A stretch of 64,000 bases of DNA from Candidatus Aminicenantes bacterium UBA6228 (GCA_002441005.1 DJWO01000002.1:76326-140325), one strand, 5' to 3'; numbered from the stretch's first letter, positions 35,898-43,922 are shown. Numbers and translations: made by a program. Notes: a model not told the origin generated them from the letters alone.

Positions 35898-37592
35898 ATG
35901 GCGAAACGTCAAGTTTTATCCGGCTTGAATATTTTCTGGAGGATGATTCTTGGCTATCTGGTGGTCATCTTCCTGGTAGTAGCCATCAGCGCCTACTCCA
36001 TCCTCAGCCTGAATAAAATTAATCGCCTGGCCAGCTCCATCCTCTCTATTGACCAACAGGTGACCGACCTCGAAACAAAGATGACGGACTCTCTCCTTGC
36101 CCAGGCTCAGAACGAGCAAAAATATCTCGTGACTCGCGATGAATCATATCTCAATCTTTATCTCTCCCAGCGGCAGGCCTTCCTCGAAAATTTCGCCCGG
36201 CTGGCCCCGCTCCTTACTTCACCCGAAGAGCTGTCTTTAAAAGAAAAAATTCAGGAACTATTTTCGCTCTACTCCTCCCATGTGGAACAGCTGATGAACC
36301 CGTCTTCCTCACCTGCTTCACCCTCTACACTCCCCGCGCCCTCTGCGCCCCCTGCGTCCTCCTCGCCGCCCTCCACACCCCCTGCGCCGTCCTCGCCATC
36401 CACATCCTCCACGTCCTCCTCATCCCCTCCATCCTCCGCGCCCCTAAATCCTATCTCCTCTCCCTCGACGGCCATCATCGCCAGTGACTACTCTGCGGAC
36501 AATAGCGCTTTACTCGGCAGTGACCCCAAAGCCCTGGTCGATGAGCTGACCGCCTCCCTCGAAAAATTGATTGGCCTGCGCCAGTCGATGATCAACCAGA
36601 AGATGGAACAGTTGCGGCAAATGGGCAACCAGGCCTCCCTCATCACCCAGATTTTGGTCGCGGCCAGCCTGGTCCTGTGCCTGATTCTGGCCTTCTTTAT
36701 CACCCGCAGCATCAGCCGGCCGCTGCGGAAGATCGAAAAGATGACTGAATATATTGGTGACCTGAATTTCGATCACCACCTTAACCTTGGCGTTCATTCG
36801 CCACGCGAGCTGGCCCAACTGGCTCAATCTTTCAGTCAGATGGCTGACCGGCTAAAAGAAATAGATGAGATGAAAAACAATTTCATTTCCCATGTCTCTC
36901 ACGAACTCCGCACGCCCCTGACCTCCATCAATGAAGCCGGCGATTTACTGCTGGATGGGGTGGGCGGAGAGATTACCAGCCGCCAGGAGCACCTGCTGCA
37001 AATTATCAAACAGTGCACCGAGCGGTTGATCAAAATGGTCAATAACCTCCTCGACCTGTCCAAGATGGAAGCCGGCATGATGAATTATGAATTCGTTCAG
37101 GCCAGCTTTAGCCAGATAATTCTCCATAGCCTCCAGGAGCTCGACTTGCTGGCCCGGAAGAAATCTATCCGGCTCGAAGTTCAGCTGGAAGACAATCTGC
37201 CCCTGCTTAAAATGGATGTTGATAGAATGCAGGAAGTCGTGGATAACCTGCTGAGTAACGCGGTCAAATTTACTCCGGAAGGCGGGACTGTCCGGATTGA
37301 AGCCCGCCAGGTGACGAGCTTTCTTCAGGTCAGTGTGTCTGACACCGGGCCCGGTATTCCCCCCGAGTATCAGTCCAGAATATTTGAAAAATTCCAGGGA
37401 ATTAAGTCCGGCCGGACGTCTCAGACAAAGGGAACCGGCCTGGGCCTGTCCATCGCCAGCCATATTGTCAAAGCCCATGGAGGAAAAATCTGGGTGGAAA
37501 GCACCGAAAGGAAAGGAAGCACCTTTTATTTTAGTCTTCCGCTCACTGCTGCCCGGGAGAAAGACCGCCCCGAGGAAAAGAAGGAGAAGTGA
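35898..37592 (+). CDS. GlrK/QseE-like sensor histidine kinase
   Basis: From the ATG at 35898 the kinase has 564 residues; the frame opens at 35808 but that stretch is the REP-like repeat. Layout: membrane helix (about 10-32), periplasmic helical sensor domain, a 57-residue Pro/Ser/Ala low-complexity insert (bases 36298-36470), second membrane helix, HAMP, HisKA with SHVSHELRTPLTS, and a HATPase with DTGPGIPPEYQ and GTGLGLSIA. It is followed by a coiled-coil lipoprotein and a sigma-54 activator, the order of glrK-qseG-glrR in enterobacteria. No Shine-Dalgarno sequence is seen before the ATG. Confidence 0.85.
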   Translation: MAKRQVLSGLNIFWRMILGYLVVIFLVVAISAYSILSLNKINRLASSILSIDQQVTDLETKMTDSLLAQAQNEQKYLVTRDESYLNLYLSQRQAFLENFARLAPLLTSPEELSLKEKIQELFSLYSSHVEQLMNPSSSPASPSTLPAPSAPPASSSPPSTPPAPSSPSTSSTSSSSPPSSAPLNPISSPSTAIIASDYSADNSALLGSDPKALVDELTASLEKLIGLRQSMINQKMEQLRQMGNQASLITQILVAASLVLCLILAFFITRSISRPLRKIEKMTEYIGDLNFDHHLNLGVHSPRELAQLAQSFSQMADRLKEIDEMKNNFISHVSHELRTPLTSINEAGDLLLDGVGGEITSRQEHLLQIIKQCTERLIKMVNNLLDLSKMEAGMMNYEFVQASFSQIILHSLQELDLLARKKSIRLEVQLEDNLPLLKMDVDRMQEVVDNLLSNAVKFTPEGGTVRIEARQVTSFLQVSVSDTGPGIPPEYQSRIFEKFQGIKSGRTSQTKGTGLGLSIASHIVKAHGGKIWVESTERKGSTFYFSLPLTAAREKDRPEEKKEK

Positions 37593-37593
37593 A

Positions 37594-38277
37594 ATGTCCC
37601 GCTTTACTGGCCTTACTGGCTCTGCTGGCTTAAACTTGAAAAAGCCTGACCTGTTTCTGACCCTGGCCCTGGCCGCGGCCGTCATAGGTGCTGCCGCCAT
37701 GACCCTGAGCTGCTCAACCATGTTTGTTTCTCCACAGAAAGAGGAAATCAAAATCCATCTTTCCCGGGCTGAATATTTCTTTAATCGCAGTGATTATCAA
37801 AAGGCCGCTCAAGAATATGAACAGATTCTGGCCCGGTATCCCCGGAACCCCTGGCAGGATAAAGTCCTGTTTTCCCTCGGCCGGCTTTACGGCCGGAGTG
37901 ATAATCCTCAGCGGGATTTTAAAACCTCGTTTTCTTATTTTCAGAGGCTAAAAGCCGGGTTTCCAAAAAGTACTTATATCAAAGAAACCGAAGAGTGGCT
38001 CAACTGGCTCGAAGAGATTATCTCTCTCCAGGAAAAAATTAATTCTCTGCAAACTGAAATCAGTACTCTCCAGGCTGAATTAAATAAGGTCACTGCCGAA
38101 AAACTTGAAGCGGAAAAAGCTCTGTCAACCGAGACTTCGCGTCAGGCGCAAGAAAGAACTGAGCTTGAAAATAAAATACGCCAGCAAAATACCCTGATTG
38201 AAAACCTTAAAAGCCAGCTGGAAAAAATCAAAGAGATAGACGTCCTCACCGAGAGAAAAACCAAAAAAGATAATTAA
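37594..38277 (+). CDS. QseG-like coiled-coil lipoprotein with TPR-type repeat
   Basis: From ATG 37594 (AAGGAG upstream, 1 bp after the kinase stop) the protein has 227 residues. It has a signal segment with lipobox ending LSC (about residue 40), then a TPR/BamD-like part (AEYFFNRSDYQKAAQEYEQI) and a long C-terminal coiled coil (about 145-215, EKINSLQTEISTLQAEL). In E. coli the lipoprotein between GlrK and GlrR is QseG, which modulates the kinase from the outer membrane; the same position and a similar build suggest a comparable role here (inference). Confidence 0.7.
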   Translation: MSRFTGLTGSAGLNLKKPDLFLTLALAAAVIGAAAMTLSCSTMFVSPQKEEIKIHLSRAEYFFNRSDYQKAAQEYEQILARYPRNPWQDKVLFSLGRLYGRSDNPQRDFKTSFSYFQRLKAGFPKSTYIKETEEWLNWLEEIISLQEKINSLQTEISTLQAELNKVTAEKLEAEKALSTETSRQAQERTELENKIRQQNTLIENLKSQLEKIKEIDVLTERKTKKDN

Positions 38278-38290
38278 TAAGGAGGCCGGC

Positions 38291-39652
38291 ATGGCCGCAG
38301 AGAAAATTCTGGTAGTTGATGATGAAACCAACATCCTGGAAGTTTTAAAAATCAGGCTGGAAGCTGAAGGCTATGCAGTGACGGCCGTCGAGACAGCCGG
38401 CGAAGCCATAGCCAAAGCCAGAGAGGAATTCTTTAATCTGGCTATTACCGACCTCAAGCTTGGCTCGGCCGACGGACTTGAACTTATGGAAAATCTTCTT
38501 CTGATTAATCCTGACCTGCCGGTCATTATTCTGACGGCCTATGGGACCATTGAAAGTGCTGTCCAGGCGGTCAAGAAAGGAGCTTATAGCTATCTGACCA
38601 AACCGTTTGATCATAAGGAGTTAAGCCTGCAGATCAAAAATGCCCTGGAAAAACAAAGGTTAATGTCCCGGATCAGGGAGCTGCAGACTCTTGTTCAAGA
38701 TAAATACAACATCACCAACATCATCGGCAAGAGCGAAAAGATGAAGAAGGTTTTTGAACAGATTGGTCAGATCGCCGCCACCGACTTTACTGTCTATATC
38801 TACGGTGAAAGCGGCACCGGTAAGGAACTGGTGGCCAAAGCCATTCATTGCAACAGCCTCCGGGCCAGTCAGCCCTTTGTTGCCGTCAACTGCGGAGCCT
38901 TGCCTGAGACACTCCTTGAAAGCGAGCTCTTTGGACACGTCAAGGGTGCTTTCACTGATGCCCATCAGGCCAAAAAGGGGTTATTCGCCCAGGCCGATAA
39001 AGGCACCATCTTCCTGGACGACATCTCCGAGGCCCCGCCGTCTCTCCAGATTAAACTTTTAAGGGTACTGCAGGAGCAGGAAATCAGGCCGGTTGGTAGC
39101 GACGCCAGCCAGAAGGTTGATGTCCGGGTTATTGTCGCCACTAATAAGGATCTGGCTAAAGAAGTTCAGGAGGGAAGATTCAGAGAGGACCTGTTTTACC
39201 GGATCCATGTGATTCCGATCGACCTGCCGCCACTGCGGGAGAGGAAAGAAGATATCCCGCTTCTGGCAGACTATTTCCTCAAAAAATACAGCCAGGGACT
39301 GAATAAGCCAATCGAGGGCATTTCGCCCGAAGCGCTGCACAAAATGATGCTCTACGACTGGCCAGGGAACGTCCGGGAACTCGAAAACAAAATGGAATAT
39401 GCTGTGGCTATGTGCCAGAAGGCGGTAATTTCGCCTGAAGACATTTTTCTGGGGCCAGCTGCCAGCAGCGGGGAGGAGCAAGTCAAAGCTTTGGAGGAAG
39501 CCAGGCTGGAGTTTGAGAAAGAATACCTCATTAACCTTCTTAAGATAAACAAGGGCCACGTAGCCAGGGCAGCTAAGATGGCGAAAAGGCAAAGATCCGA
39601 CATTTACTATCTCATTAAGAAATATAATATTAACCCGGCCGATTACCGGTAG
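38291..39652 (+). CDS. glrR: GlrR-like sigma-54-dependent response regulator
   Basis: The 453-residue regulator has a receiver domain (1 to about 118, phospho-acceptor D54), an AAA+ domain with Walker A GESGTGKE (172-179) and a C-terminal Fis-type helix-turn-helix (AKMAKRQRSDIYYLIKKYNI) that looks like the GlrR end. The sigma-54 contact loop reads GAFTDA (219-224) instead of the usual GAFTGA. An AAGGAGG site lies 7 bases before the ATG. The gene is the third in a kinase-lipoprotein-regulator operon. A TGTC-N10-GACA site and a sigma-54 promoter lie directly downstream. Confidence 0.88.
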   Translation: MAAEKILVVDDETNILEVLKIRLEAEGYAVTAVETAGEAIAKAREEFFNLAITDLKLGSADGLELMENLLLINPDLPVIILTAYGTIESAVQAVKKGAYSYLTKPFDHKELSLQIKNALEKQRLMSRIRELQTLVQDKYNITNIIGKSEKMKKVFEQIGQIAATDFTVYIYGESGTGKELVAKAIHCNSLRASQPFVAVNCGALPETLLESELFGHVKGAFTDAHQAKKGLFAQADKGTIFLDDISEAPPSLQIKLLRVLQEQEIRPVGSDASQKVDVRVIVATNKDLAKEVQEGRFREDLFYRIHVIPIDLPPLRERKEDIPLLADYFLKKYSQGLNKPIEGISPEALHKMMLYDWPGNVRELENKMEYAVAMCQKAVISPEDIFLGPAASSGEEQVKALEEARLEFEKEYLINLLKINKGHVARAAKMAKRQRSDIYYLIKKYNINPADYR

Positions 39653-39689
39653 GGTCATAATTCAGCAGACAGACAACCCCCGGATGAGG

Positions 39690-39707
39690 TGTCTAAATTT
39701 TTAGACA
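39690..39707 (+). promoter_or_regulatory. Upstream activator site, TGTC-N10-GACA
   Basis: TGTCTAAATTTTTAGACA is a perfect TGTC-N10-GACA, the half-sites known for GlrR binding. The core GTCTAAA/TTTAGAC is a 7-bp inverted repeat. It lies 38 bp after the glrR-like stop and about 210 bp upstream of a sigma-54 promoter. Confidence 0.65.
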
Positions 39708-39771
39708 AAGCCTCTAAGCCTATCATCTCCCTTAGAAAGCCTGAAAAGCTGGCTTTTGTGGCCTGAATTTG

Positions 39772-39789
39772 TGTCTAAAAGCTTGGAAA
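39772..39789 (+). promoter_or_regulatory. Second, weaker activator site
   Basis: TGTC-N10-GAAA, a 7/8 match to the GlrR-type site and on the same face, located between the first site and the sigma-54 promoter. Confidence 0.4.
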
Positions 39790-39900
39790 AATTGGGCGAA
39801 AGGGATCGAAGGCCTGCCTGAATCATCGATGATTTTATCTCCCTGATTATAAATAACTTAGACGAGCGCAGTCATGTTTTTGGGGCTCCAGTAGAAGGTC

Positions 39901-39916
39901 TGGCACGAATTTCGCT
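39901..39916 (+). promoter_or_regulatory. Sigma-54 promoter
   Basis: TGGCACG-N4-TCGCT has the invariant GG and GC separated by 10 bp and matches TGGCACG-N4-TTGCW except at one base. Transcription would start near 39927, 17 bp before the ATG at 39944. Confidence 0.65.
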
Positions 39917-39943
39917 TTATTAGCAGCTTGAAAGGAGGTTTCA

Positions 39944-40249
39944 ATGAAAACCTTAAAAAATCTAATGGTTCTCGTCCTGGCCCTGGGACTAATTGGTTCC
40001 GTGGCCATGGCCTCTCCGAACCCGGAGAAAATCACCGGCGCGGTGACAGCGGTTGACACCGCGGCCAAAACCCTGACTGTCAAAGCTGATCAGTCAGGAA
40101 TCGAGTATGTGCTCCAGGTGGACGAAAACACCGTCATCAAGAAGGGTGACAAGAACATTAAACTATCTGAAATCGTTGTCACCGATACGGTTGAAGTAGA
40201 AGCCCAGGACAGCAAGGCTCTGTCCATCACGGTCATAGTCAAAAAGTAG
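39944..40249 (+). CDS. Small secreted protein, DUF5666-like beta fold
   Basis: The 101-residue protein has a signal peptide (about 1-23, ending AMAS), then about 78 mature residues with a repeated strand pattern ITGAVTAVDTAAKTLTVK..EYVLQVDENTVI, like the small OB-type or DUF5666 domains of exported proteins. An AAAGGAGG site lies 6 bases before the ATG. Its promoter is the sigma-54 promoter above, so it is the best candidate target of the neighbouring GlrKR-like system. The biochemical role is unknown. Confidence 0.65.
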   Translation: MKTLKNLMVLVLALGLIGSVAMASPNPEKITGAVTAVDTAAKTLTVKADQSGIEYVLQVDENTVIKKGDKNIKLSEIVVTDTVEVEAQDSKALSITVIVKK

Positions 40250-40329
40250 AAGAGAGAATAACCGGTTGGCAAAGGCTGAGGGGCCCGGGGGGTCCTGACA
40301 GCCATTATGGTTGAGGTCAGTAGAAGCCA

Positions 40330-40376
40330 GGGGAAGAGAGTACCTCTGATACGCTCCGTTCCCAGCTCTCTTCCCC
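40330..40376 (+). ncRNA. Long-stem hairpin between the small secreted gene and the OmpA-like gene
   Basis: GGGGAAGAGAG and CTCTCTTCCCC pair perfectly over 11 bp around a 25-base loop. There is no T-run, so a simple intrinsic terminator is unlikely. It could be a processing site or part of a small RNA read from the sigma-54 promoter; the evidence is only structural. Confidence 0.3.
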
Positions 40377-40445
40377 TTCCTCTCTACCATTTAATCATTT
40401 GTTAAATCTGGTAATTAAGATTCCTTTTAAGGAGGGATAAGAGAA

Positions 40446-41081
40446 ATGAAAAAACATCAAAAGATTTTCATTTTCGCCATCGCCACTCTTGTCATCTTTA
40501 TCTCGAGCCAGAGTTGCGCCACCAAAAAATTTGTCAGAACCGAAGTAGGAACAGTAGATCAGCAGGTAAAAGATGTTAAGACAGCGGTTGATGAAAACAC
40601 CAAAACCATCCAGGCCCATGAAGAAAAGCTGGCCAGCTTAGGGTCGCTTATCACCCAGCAGGGCTCGGAGCTAAAAAATGTGGAAACAAGCCTGGAAGAA
40701 GTCCGGAAAACTGCTCAAGGGAAACTAATTTTAAAGGAAGTCCTCAAGAACGACGAAGTTAAATTCGCCTTTGATAAGGCCGAGTTGACGGCTGAGGCTA
40801 AAGCCAGGCTGGATGAATTTGTCCAGAAACTTATCGAACTCGACCGCGGCCTGTATCTTGAAATTCAAGGGCATACCGACAATACCGGCCCGGATAGCTG
40901 GAATATGAGGCTGGGGAAGATGAGAGCAGAGGCAGTTAGAGATTATCTGTACAAGCAGCATCACCTGCCACTTCACCGGATGGAGGTCATCAGTTTAGGA
41001 AGCTCGGTGCCGGTAGCCGATAACAACAGCCGTGAGGGAAGAGCAGCCAACAGGCGGGTCGAAATCTTAGTCTATGAATAA
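40446..41081 (+). CDS. OmpA-domain lipoprotein
   Basis: The 211-residue product has a lipoprotein signal with lipobox ending SQSC (about residue 24), a coiled-coil segment (about 35-95, TVDQQVKDVKTAVDENTK) and a C-terminal OmpA peptidoglycan-binding domain with EIQGHTDNTGP..NMRLGKMRAEAVRDYL (about 135-165). It tethers the outer membrane to peptidoglycan, like Pal or OmpA. An AAGGAGGG site lies 13 bases before the ATG. It is in line with the sigma-54-driven gene upstream. A short island repeat begins 3 bp after the stop. Confidence 0.85.
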   Translation: MKKHQKIFIFAIATLVIFISSQSCATKKFVRTEVGTVDQQVKDVKTAVDENTKTIQAHEEKLASLGSLITQQGSELKNVETSLEEVRKTAQGKLILKEVLKNDEVKFAFDKAELTAEAKARLDEFVQKLIELDRGLYLEIQGHTDNTGPDSWNMRLGKMRAEAVRDYLYKQHHLPLHRMEVISLGSSVPVADNNSREGRAANRRVEILVYE

Positions 41082-41083
41082 AT

Positions 41084-41111
41084 GGGGACACATTCTATAT
41101 TTCCTATTTTT
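41084..41111 (+). repeat. Short island repeat after the OmpA-like gene
   Basis: GGGGACACATTCTATATTTCC then TATTTTT, the plus orientation of the family, starting 3 bp after the TAA of the OmpA-like gene. Confidence 0.65.
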
Positions 41112-41157
41112 CGCCCCTTTTTTATGGCGACAAGATTGAGAAATAGAGAATACCTAT

Positions 41158-42009
41158 ATGAAGAGGGTACCTGGATCAGCCAATTTTCGCCGCCAGGCGA
41201 TGGTGGCCCTCCGGAGTGTGGCGGCAGCGACGGCACTGCTTTACCTTGCTGGCTGTGCAAGCGGGCTACGAGCCCCAGGATCACTGCCGCCTCCTCCATC
41301 CTCTGCCTCACGGCCTGGTCCCTGGGAGACAAGCTACGCTGTCTATGACCCCGCCCTTTTTGGGCCAGAGTTGCCACTCACCGGACTTGTTGAACAACAC
41401 CGGCTCAAACTCAAAAACGGCAAGCTAAAAAAGGCCAGGCTTCTCATCATCAAATCACAGCGGCGGCTCGAACTCTGGGTTGGGAAAAAGATGGTTAAGG
41501 CCTATCGTATCCAACTCGGCCAGAATCCCGCCGGGCCGAAAAAGCGGCAGGGTGATTTGCGAACTCCTGAGGGCGAATACTTTATCTGCGAGCACCGGCC
41601 ATCAACCTACCATCGCGGTCTGATGATTTCCTATCCAAATGTTCAGGATGCCAGGCGCGGACTGGAAGCGGGCTTAATCAGTCAGAAACAGTTCGACGAG
41701 ATTAGAGCTGCCATCAAAGAGGGGAGATGCCCCCCACAGAACACCAAGCTCGGCGGACTGATTTTGATTCACGGCCAGCTGCCCGAGTATACGGCAGATT
41801 TTGCCCGGAGCCAGAGGGCAAAACCAGGCTCGCGTCGGCCAGGACTTGAGCCCGGGGATGCCAATCCCGCCGAGATTCGCGAATTTCATGATTGGACCAA
41901 CGGCTGCATCGCCCTGTTCAATCCGGACATTCGCGAGCTCTATGAGTTTGTCCCGGACGGAACCCCCGTGACCATTGTGGCTAACGGTCCAGTCACCGCC
42001 CCTCATTAA
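41158..42009 (+). CDS. YkuD-type L,D-transpeptidase lipoprotein
   Basis: The 283-residue lipoprotein has a lipobox ending LAGC (about residue 33), a Pro-rich spacer and a YkuD catalytic domain. The catalytic region HDWTNGCIALFNPDIREL holds the nucleophile Cys and partner His of the S/T-x-G-C motif, with an upstream HG (IHGQLPEY). L,D-transpeptidases cross-link peptidoglycan or attach lipoproteins to it. It lies between two copies of the island repeat; the stop is 5 bp before the second. No clear Shine-Dalgarno sequence is present. Confidence 0.88.
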   Translation: MKRVPGSANFRRQAMVALRSVAAATALLYLAGCASGLRAPGSLPPPPSSASRPGPWETSYAVYDPALFGPELPLTGLVEQHRLKLKNGKLKKARLLIIKSQRRLELWVGKKMVKAYRIQLGQNPAGPKKRQGDLRTPEGEYFICEHRPSTYHRGLMISYPNVQDARRGLEAGLISQKQFDEIRAAIKEGRCPPQNTKLGGLILIHGQLPEYTADFARSQRAKPGSRRPGLEPGDANPAEIREFHDWTNGCIALFNPDIRELYEFVPDGTPVTIVANGPVTAPH

Positions 42010-42013
42010 AATC

Positions 42014-42208
42014 GGGACACCCTAGATTTTCACTATTTTCTCCCTACAAATTTGTGCTAATTCGGGACACCTTAAATAATACGGACACAATCTATATTTC
42101 CTCTTTTTACCATCACCAGCATAGATGTACTGACTTAAAAGAAGCGAGGTAACGCAAAGCCAAAACCATCTTTAAAAAAAAGTGAATATCTAGGGTGTCC
42201 CCATTTTT
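42014..42208. repeat. 195-bp element with inverted ends, left of AbiE
   Basis: It starts GGGACACCCTAGATTTTCACT (42014) and ends with the inverse, AGTGAATATCTAGGGTGTCC (42181-42200, extending to 42208). Inside are further short forms of the same repeat (42064, 42082). A related 188-bp element lies on the other side of the AbiE genes. No open frame inside. It looks like a MITE or REP-doublet. Confidence 0.65.
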
Positions 42209-42214
42209 CTTTTC

Positions 42215-42243
42215 TTGCAGGAAGTGGACATATTTGGTATATT
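42215..42243 (+). promoter_or_regulatory. Promoter of the AbiE operon (leaderless)
   Basis: TTGCAG (42215-42220), 17-bp spacer, TATATT (42238-42243). The start site would fall at about 42250, the A of the ATG itself. The stretch TGGTATATTATTGCCA over the -10 is a weak inverted repeat where the antitoxin could bind. Confidence 0.55.
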
Positions 42244-42249
42244 ATTGCC

Positions 42250-42870
42250 ATGAAATGGGCGCAGTTTCTCGACCTTGCTGGCAACGAGCCTATTTTCTCC
42301 TCTTCGCTTCTAAAGACAGAGGACATCAGTCCCGCCGAGGCTGGCAAGCAGCTCTCCCGTTGGGTCAAGTCTGGAAAGCTCATCCAGATTCGCCGCGGTC
42401 TTTACATGTTAGCTGAGCCATATATAAAAATCAGACCTCATCCCTTCTATGTCGCCAACAAGCTCCAGAGAGGCTCTTATGTCAGTCTGCAGTCAGCCCT
42501 GGAATACTATGGCCTTATCCCGGAATATGTGCCGGCCGTTACGAGCGTTACTACCAGGCGCACCCAAACTTTCGCCACTCCCCTTGGCAATTACATTTTC
42601 CGCCATGTCAAAAAGGAGCTTTTCTTCGATTATGTTCAATTAGACATGGGAGGAGGGCAACTGGCTTTTGTGGCCACGCCAGAAAAGTCCCTCCTTGATC
42701 TTTTATATCTCACTCCCGGCTCTGATAATCCTTCTTATCTCCGCGAACTAAGACTTCAGAATCTCGAAAATCTGAATATTGAACGTTTCAAATCTCTGGC
42801 CAGCCAGACACGCAGCCGCAAGCTTATCCGAGCCGCAGGAATTCTTGGAGGTCTGTTAAGGAGGCTTTAA
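42250..42870 (+). CDS. AbiEi-type antitoxin (winged-helix)
   Basis: The 206-residue protein begins with a winged-helix segment (TEDISPAEAGKQLSRWVKSGKLIQIRRGLYMLA, about 24-56) and continues into the AbiEi C-terminal region. In type IV toxin-antitoxin systems AbiEi represses its own operon and counters the AbiEii nucleotidyltransferase toxin, giving phage abortive infection. The mRNA is probably leaderless. It precedes the toxin gene by 14 bp. The pair sits between two related 190-bp repeats. Confidence 0.82.
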   Translation: MKWAQFLDLAGNEPIFSSSLLKTEDISPAEAGKQLSRWVKSGKLIQIRRGLYMLAEPYIKIRPHPFYVANKLQRGSYVSLQSALEYYGLIPEYVPAVTSVTTRRTQTFATPLGNYIFRHVKKELFFDYVQLDMGGGQLAFVATPEKSLLDLLYLTPGSDNPSYLRELRLQNLENLNIERFKSLASQTRSRKLIRAAGILGGLLRRL

Positions 42871-42884
42871 AGGAAGGCCGAAAA

Positions 42885-43718
42885 ATGAAAGAGCAAATCA
42901 AACAGATCATTCAACAGGCATCGACTCCTCTTCAAGCCAGAAATCTTATGCGCGAGTATCTTCAGGCTCGCCTTCTGGAGTTTATTCAAGAGCACGGGCT
43001 GTTCCGTACCTGGGTCTTCCAGGGGGGTACAGCCCTTAGATTTCTCTACGGCCTTCCCCGCTATTCTCAGGACCTGGATTTTTCTTTGGACCAGTCAGAC
43101 GCTTCTTATGATTTAAACCAGGCTATTGCCCGGATCCGTCCGTGGTTTGAGGCTGAGGCTTATGAAGCCGATTTAATAATTAAAAACGAAAAAAATGTAA
43201 AGTCAGCCTTTGTCCGCTTCCCCTCGCTCCTTTTTGAACTCGGCCTTGCGCCGCACCGCTTTCAGGTTTTCTCGGTCAAAATCGAGCTCGACAGCCAACC
43301 TCCGGCTGGAGGTAGAACCGAGACCACCATTATCCGCCGCCCCGTCCTTTTGAACCTTCATCACTATGATCAGGCAACACTTTTCAGTGGCAAAGTGCAT
43401 GCCTTACTTAGCAGAAATTATACCAAGGGGCGGGATCTATACGACTTCTTCTGGTATCTTTCCGACCCCTCCTGGCCGGCCCCGAATTTCATTTATCTTA
43501 ATGAAGCTCTGAAGCAAACAGGCTGGAGCGGCCCTCAGCTTGACCAGAATAACTGGGCCGATCTTGTGGCCGAAAAGCTCGAGGCTGTTGACTGGAGGCA
43601 AGCCATTGAAGATGTCCGGCCTTTTTTAGAAAGAGCTTCCGATCTAAACCTTTTGACTAAAGGCAATGTCCTCAAGCTGCTGGGGACTCGTTCCAGGGAG
43701 GCGAGGAAACATGGCTGA
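42885..43718 (+). CDS. AbiEii-type nucleotidyltransferase toxin
   Basis: The 277-residue protein has the AbiEii nucleotidyltransferase signature: VFQGGTALRFLYG (about 45-57) followed by RYSQDLDFSLD, giving the GG-T and DxD metal-binding residues, and the later KVHALLSRNYTKGRDLYDFFWY segment (about 168-189). The family transfers nucleotides to tRNA or other targets to stop growth. Active-site residues look intact, so the toxin is probably functional. It is paired with the antitoxin gene 14 bp upstream. Confidence 0.88.
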   Translation: MKEQIKQIIQQASTPLQARNLMREYLQARLLEFIQEHGLFRTWVFQGGTALRFLYGLPRYSQDLDFSLDQSDASYDLNQAIARIRPWFEAEAYEADLIIKNEKNVKSAFVRFPSLLFELGLAPHRFQVFSVKIELDSQPPAGGRTETTIIRRPVLLNLHHYDQATLFSGKVHALLSRNYTKGRDLYDFFWYLSDPSWPAPNFIYLNEALKQTGWSGPQLDQNNWADLVAEKLEAVDWRQAIEDVRPFLERASDLNLLTKGNVLKLLGTRSREARKHG

Positions 43719-43734
43719 ATCGGCTGGATAATTC

Positions 43735-43922
43735 GGGACACCCTAGATTTTCACTATTTTCTCCATACAAATTCGGGACGCCTTAATAAAAAATATGGAC
43801 ACGATCTATATCTTCCGTATTTCCCCTCGGCAACAGAGATGTCCAGAGTATAGGCAAGGAAAATATAGGGAAGCAGAAAGCCTCCTTAGAAAAATAGGAA
43901 ATATCTAGGGTGTCCCCATTTT
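43735..43922. repeat. 188-bp element with inverted ends, right of AbiE
   Basis: It opens GGGACACCCTAGATTTTCACT (43735) and ends ATAGGAAATATCTAGGGTGT then CCCCATTTT (43894-43922). Its left half closely matches the 195-bp element at 42014; the right halves differ. The two lie in the same orientation on each side of the AbiE genes. Confidence 0.65.

Noticed and set aside
36298..36470. CRISPR array or tandem repeat locus
   Set aside because: The C-rich repeats are irregular, have no constant repeat and unique spacers, and stay in frame as Pro/Ser codons.
37333..37593. Longer N-terminus for the QseG-like lipoprotein
   Set aside because: It overlaps the kinase catalytic domain in another frame; ATG 37594 has a good ribosome binding site and starts a lipoprotein signal.
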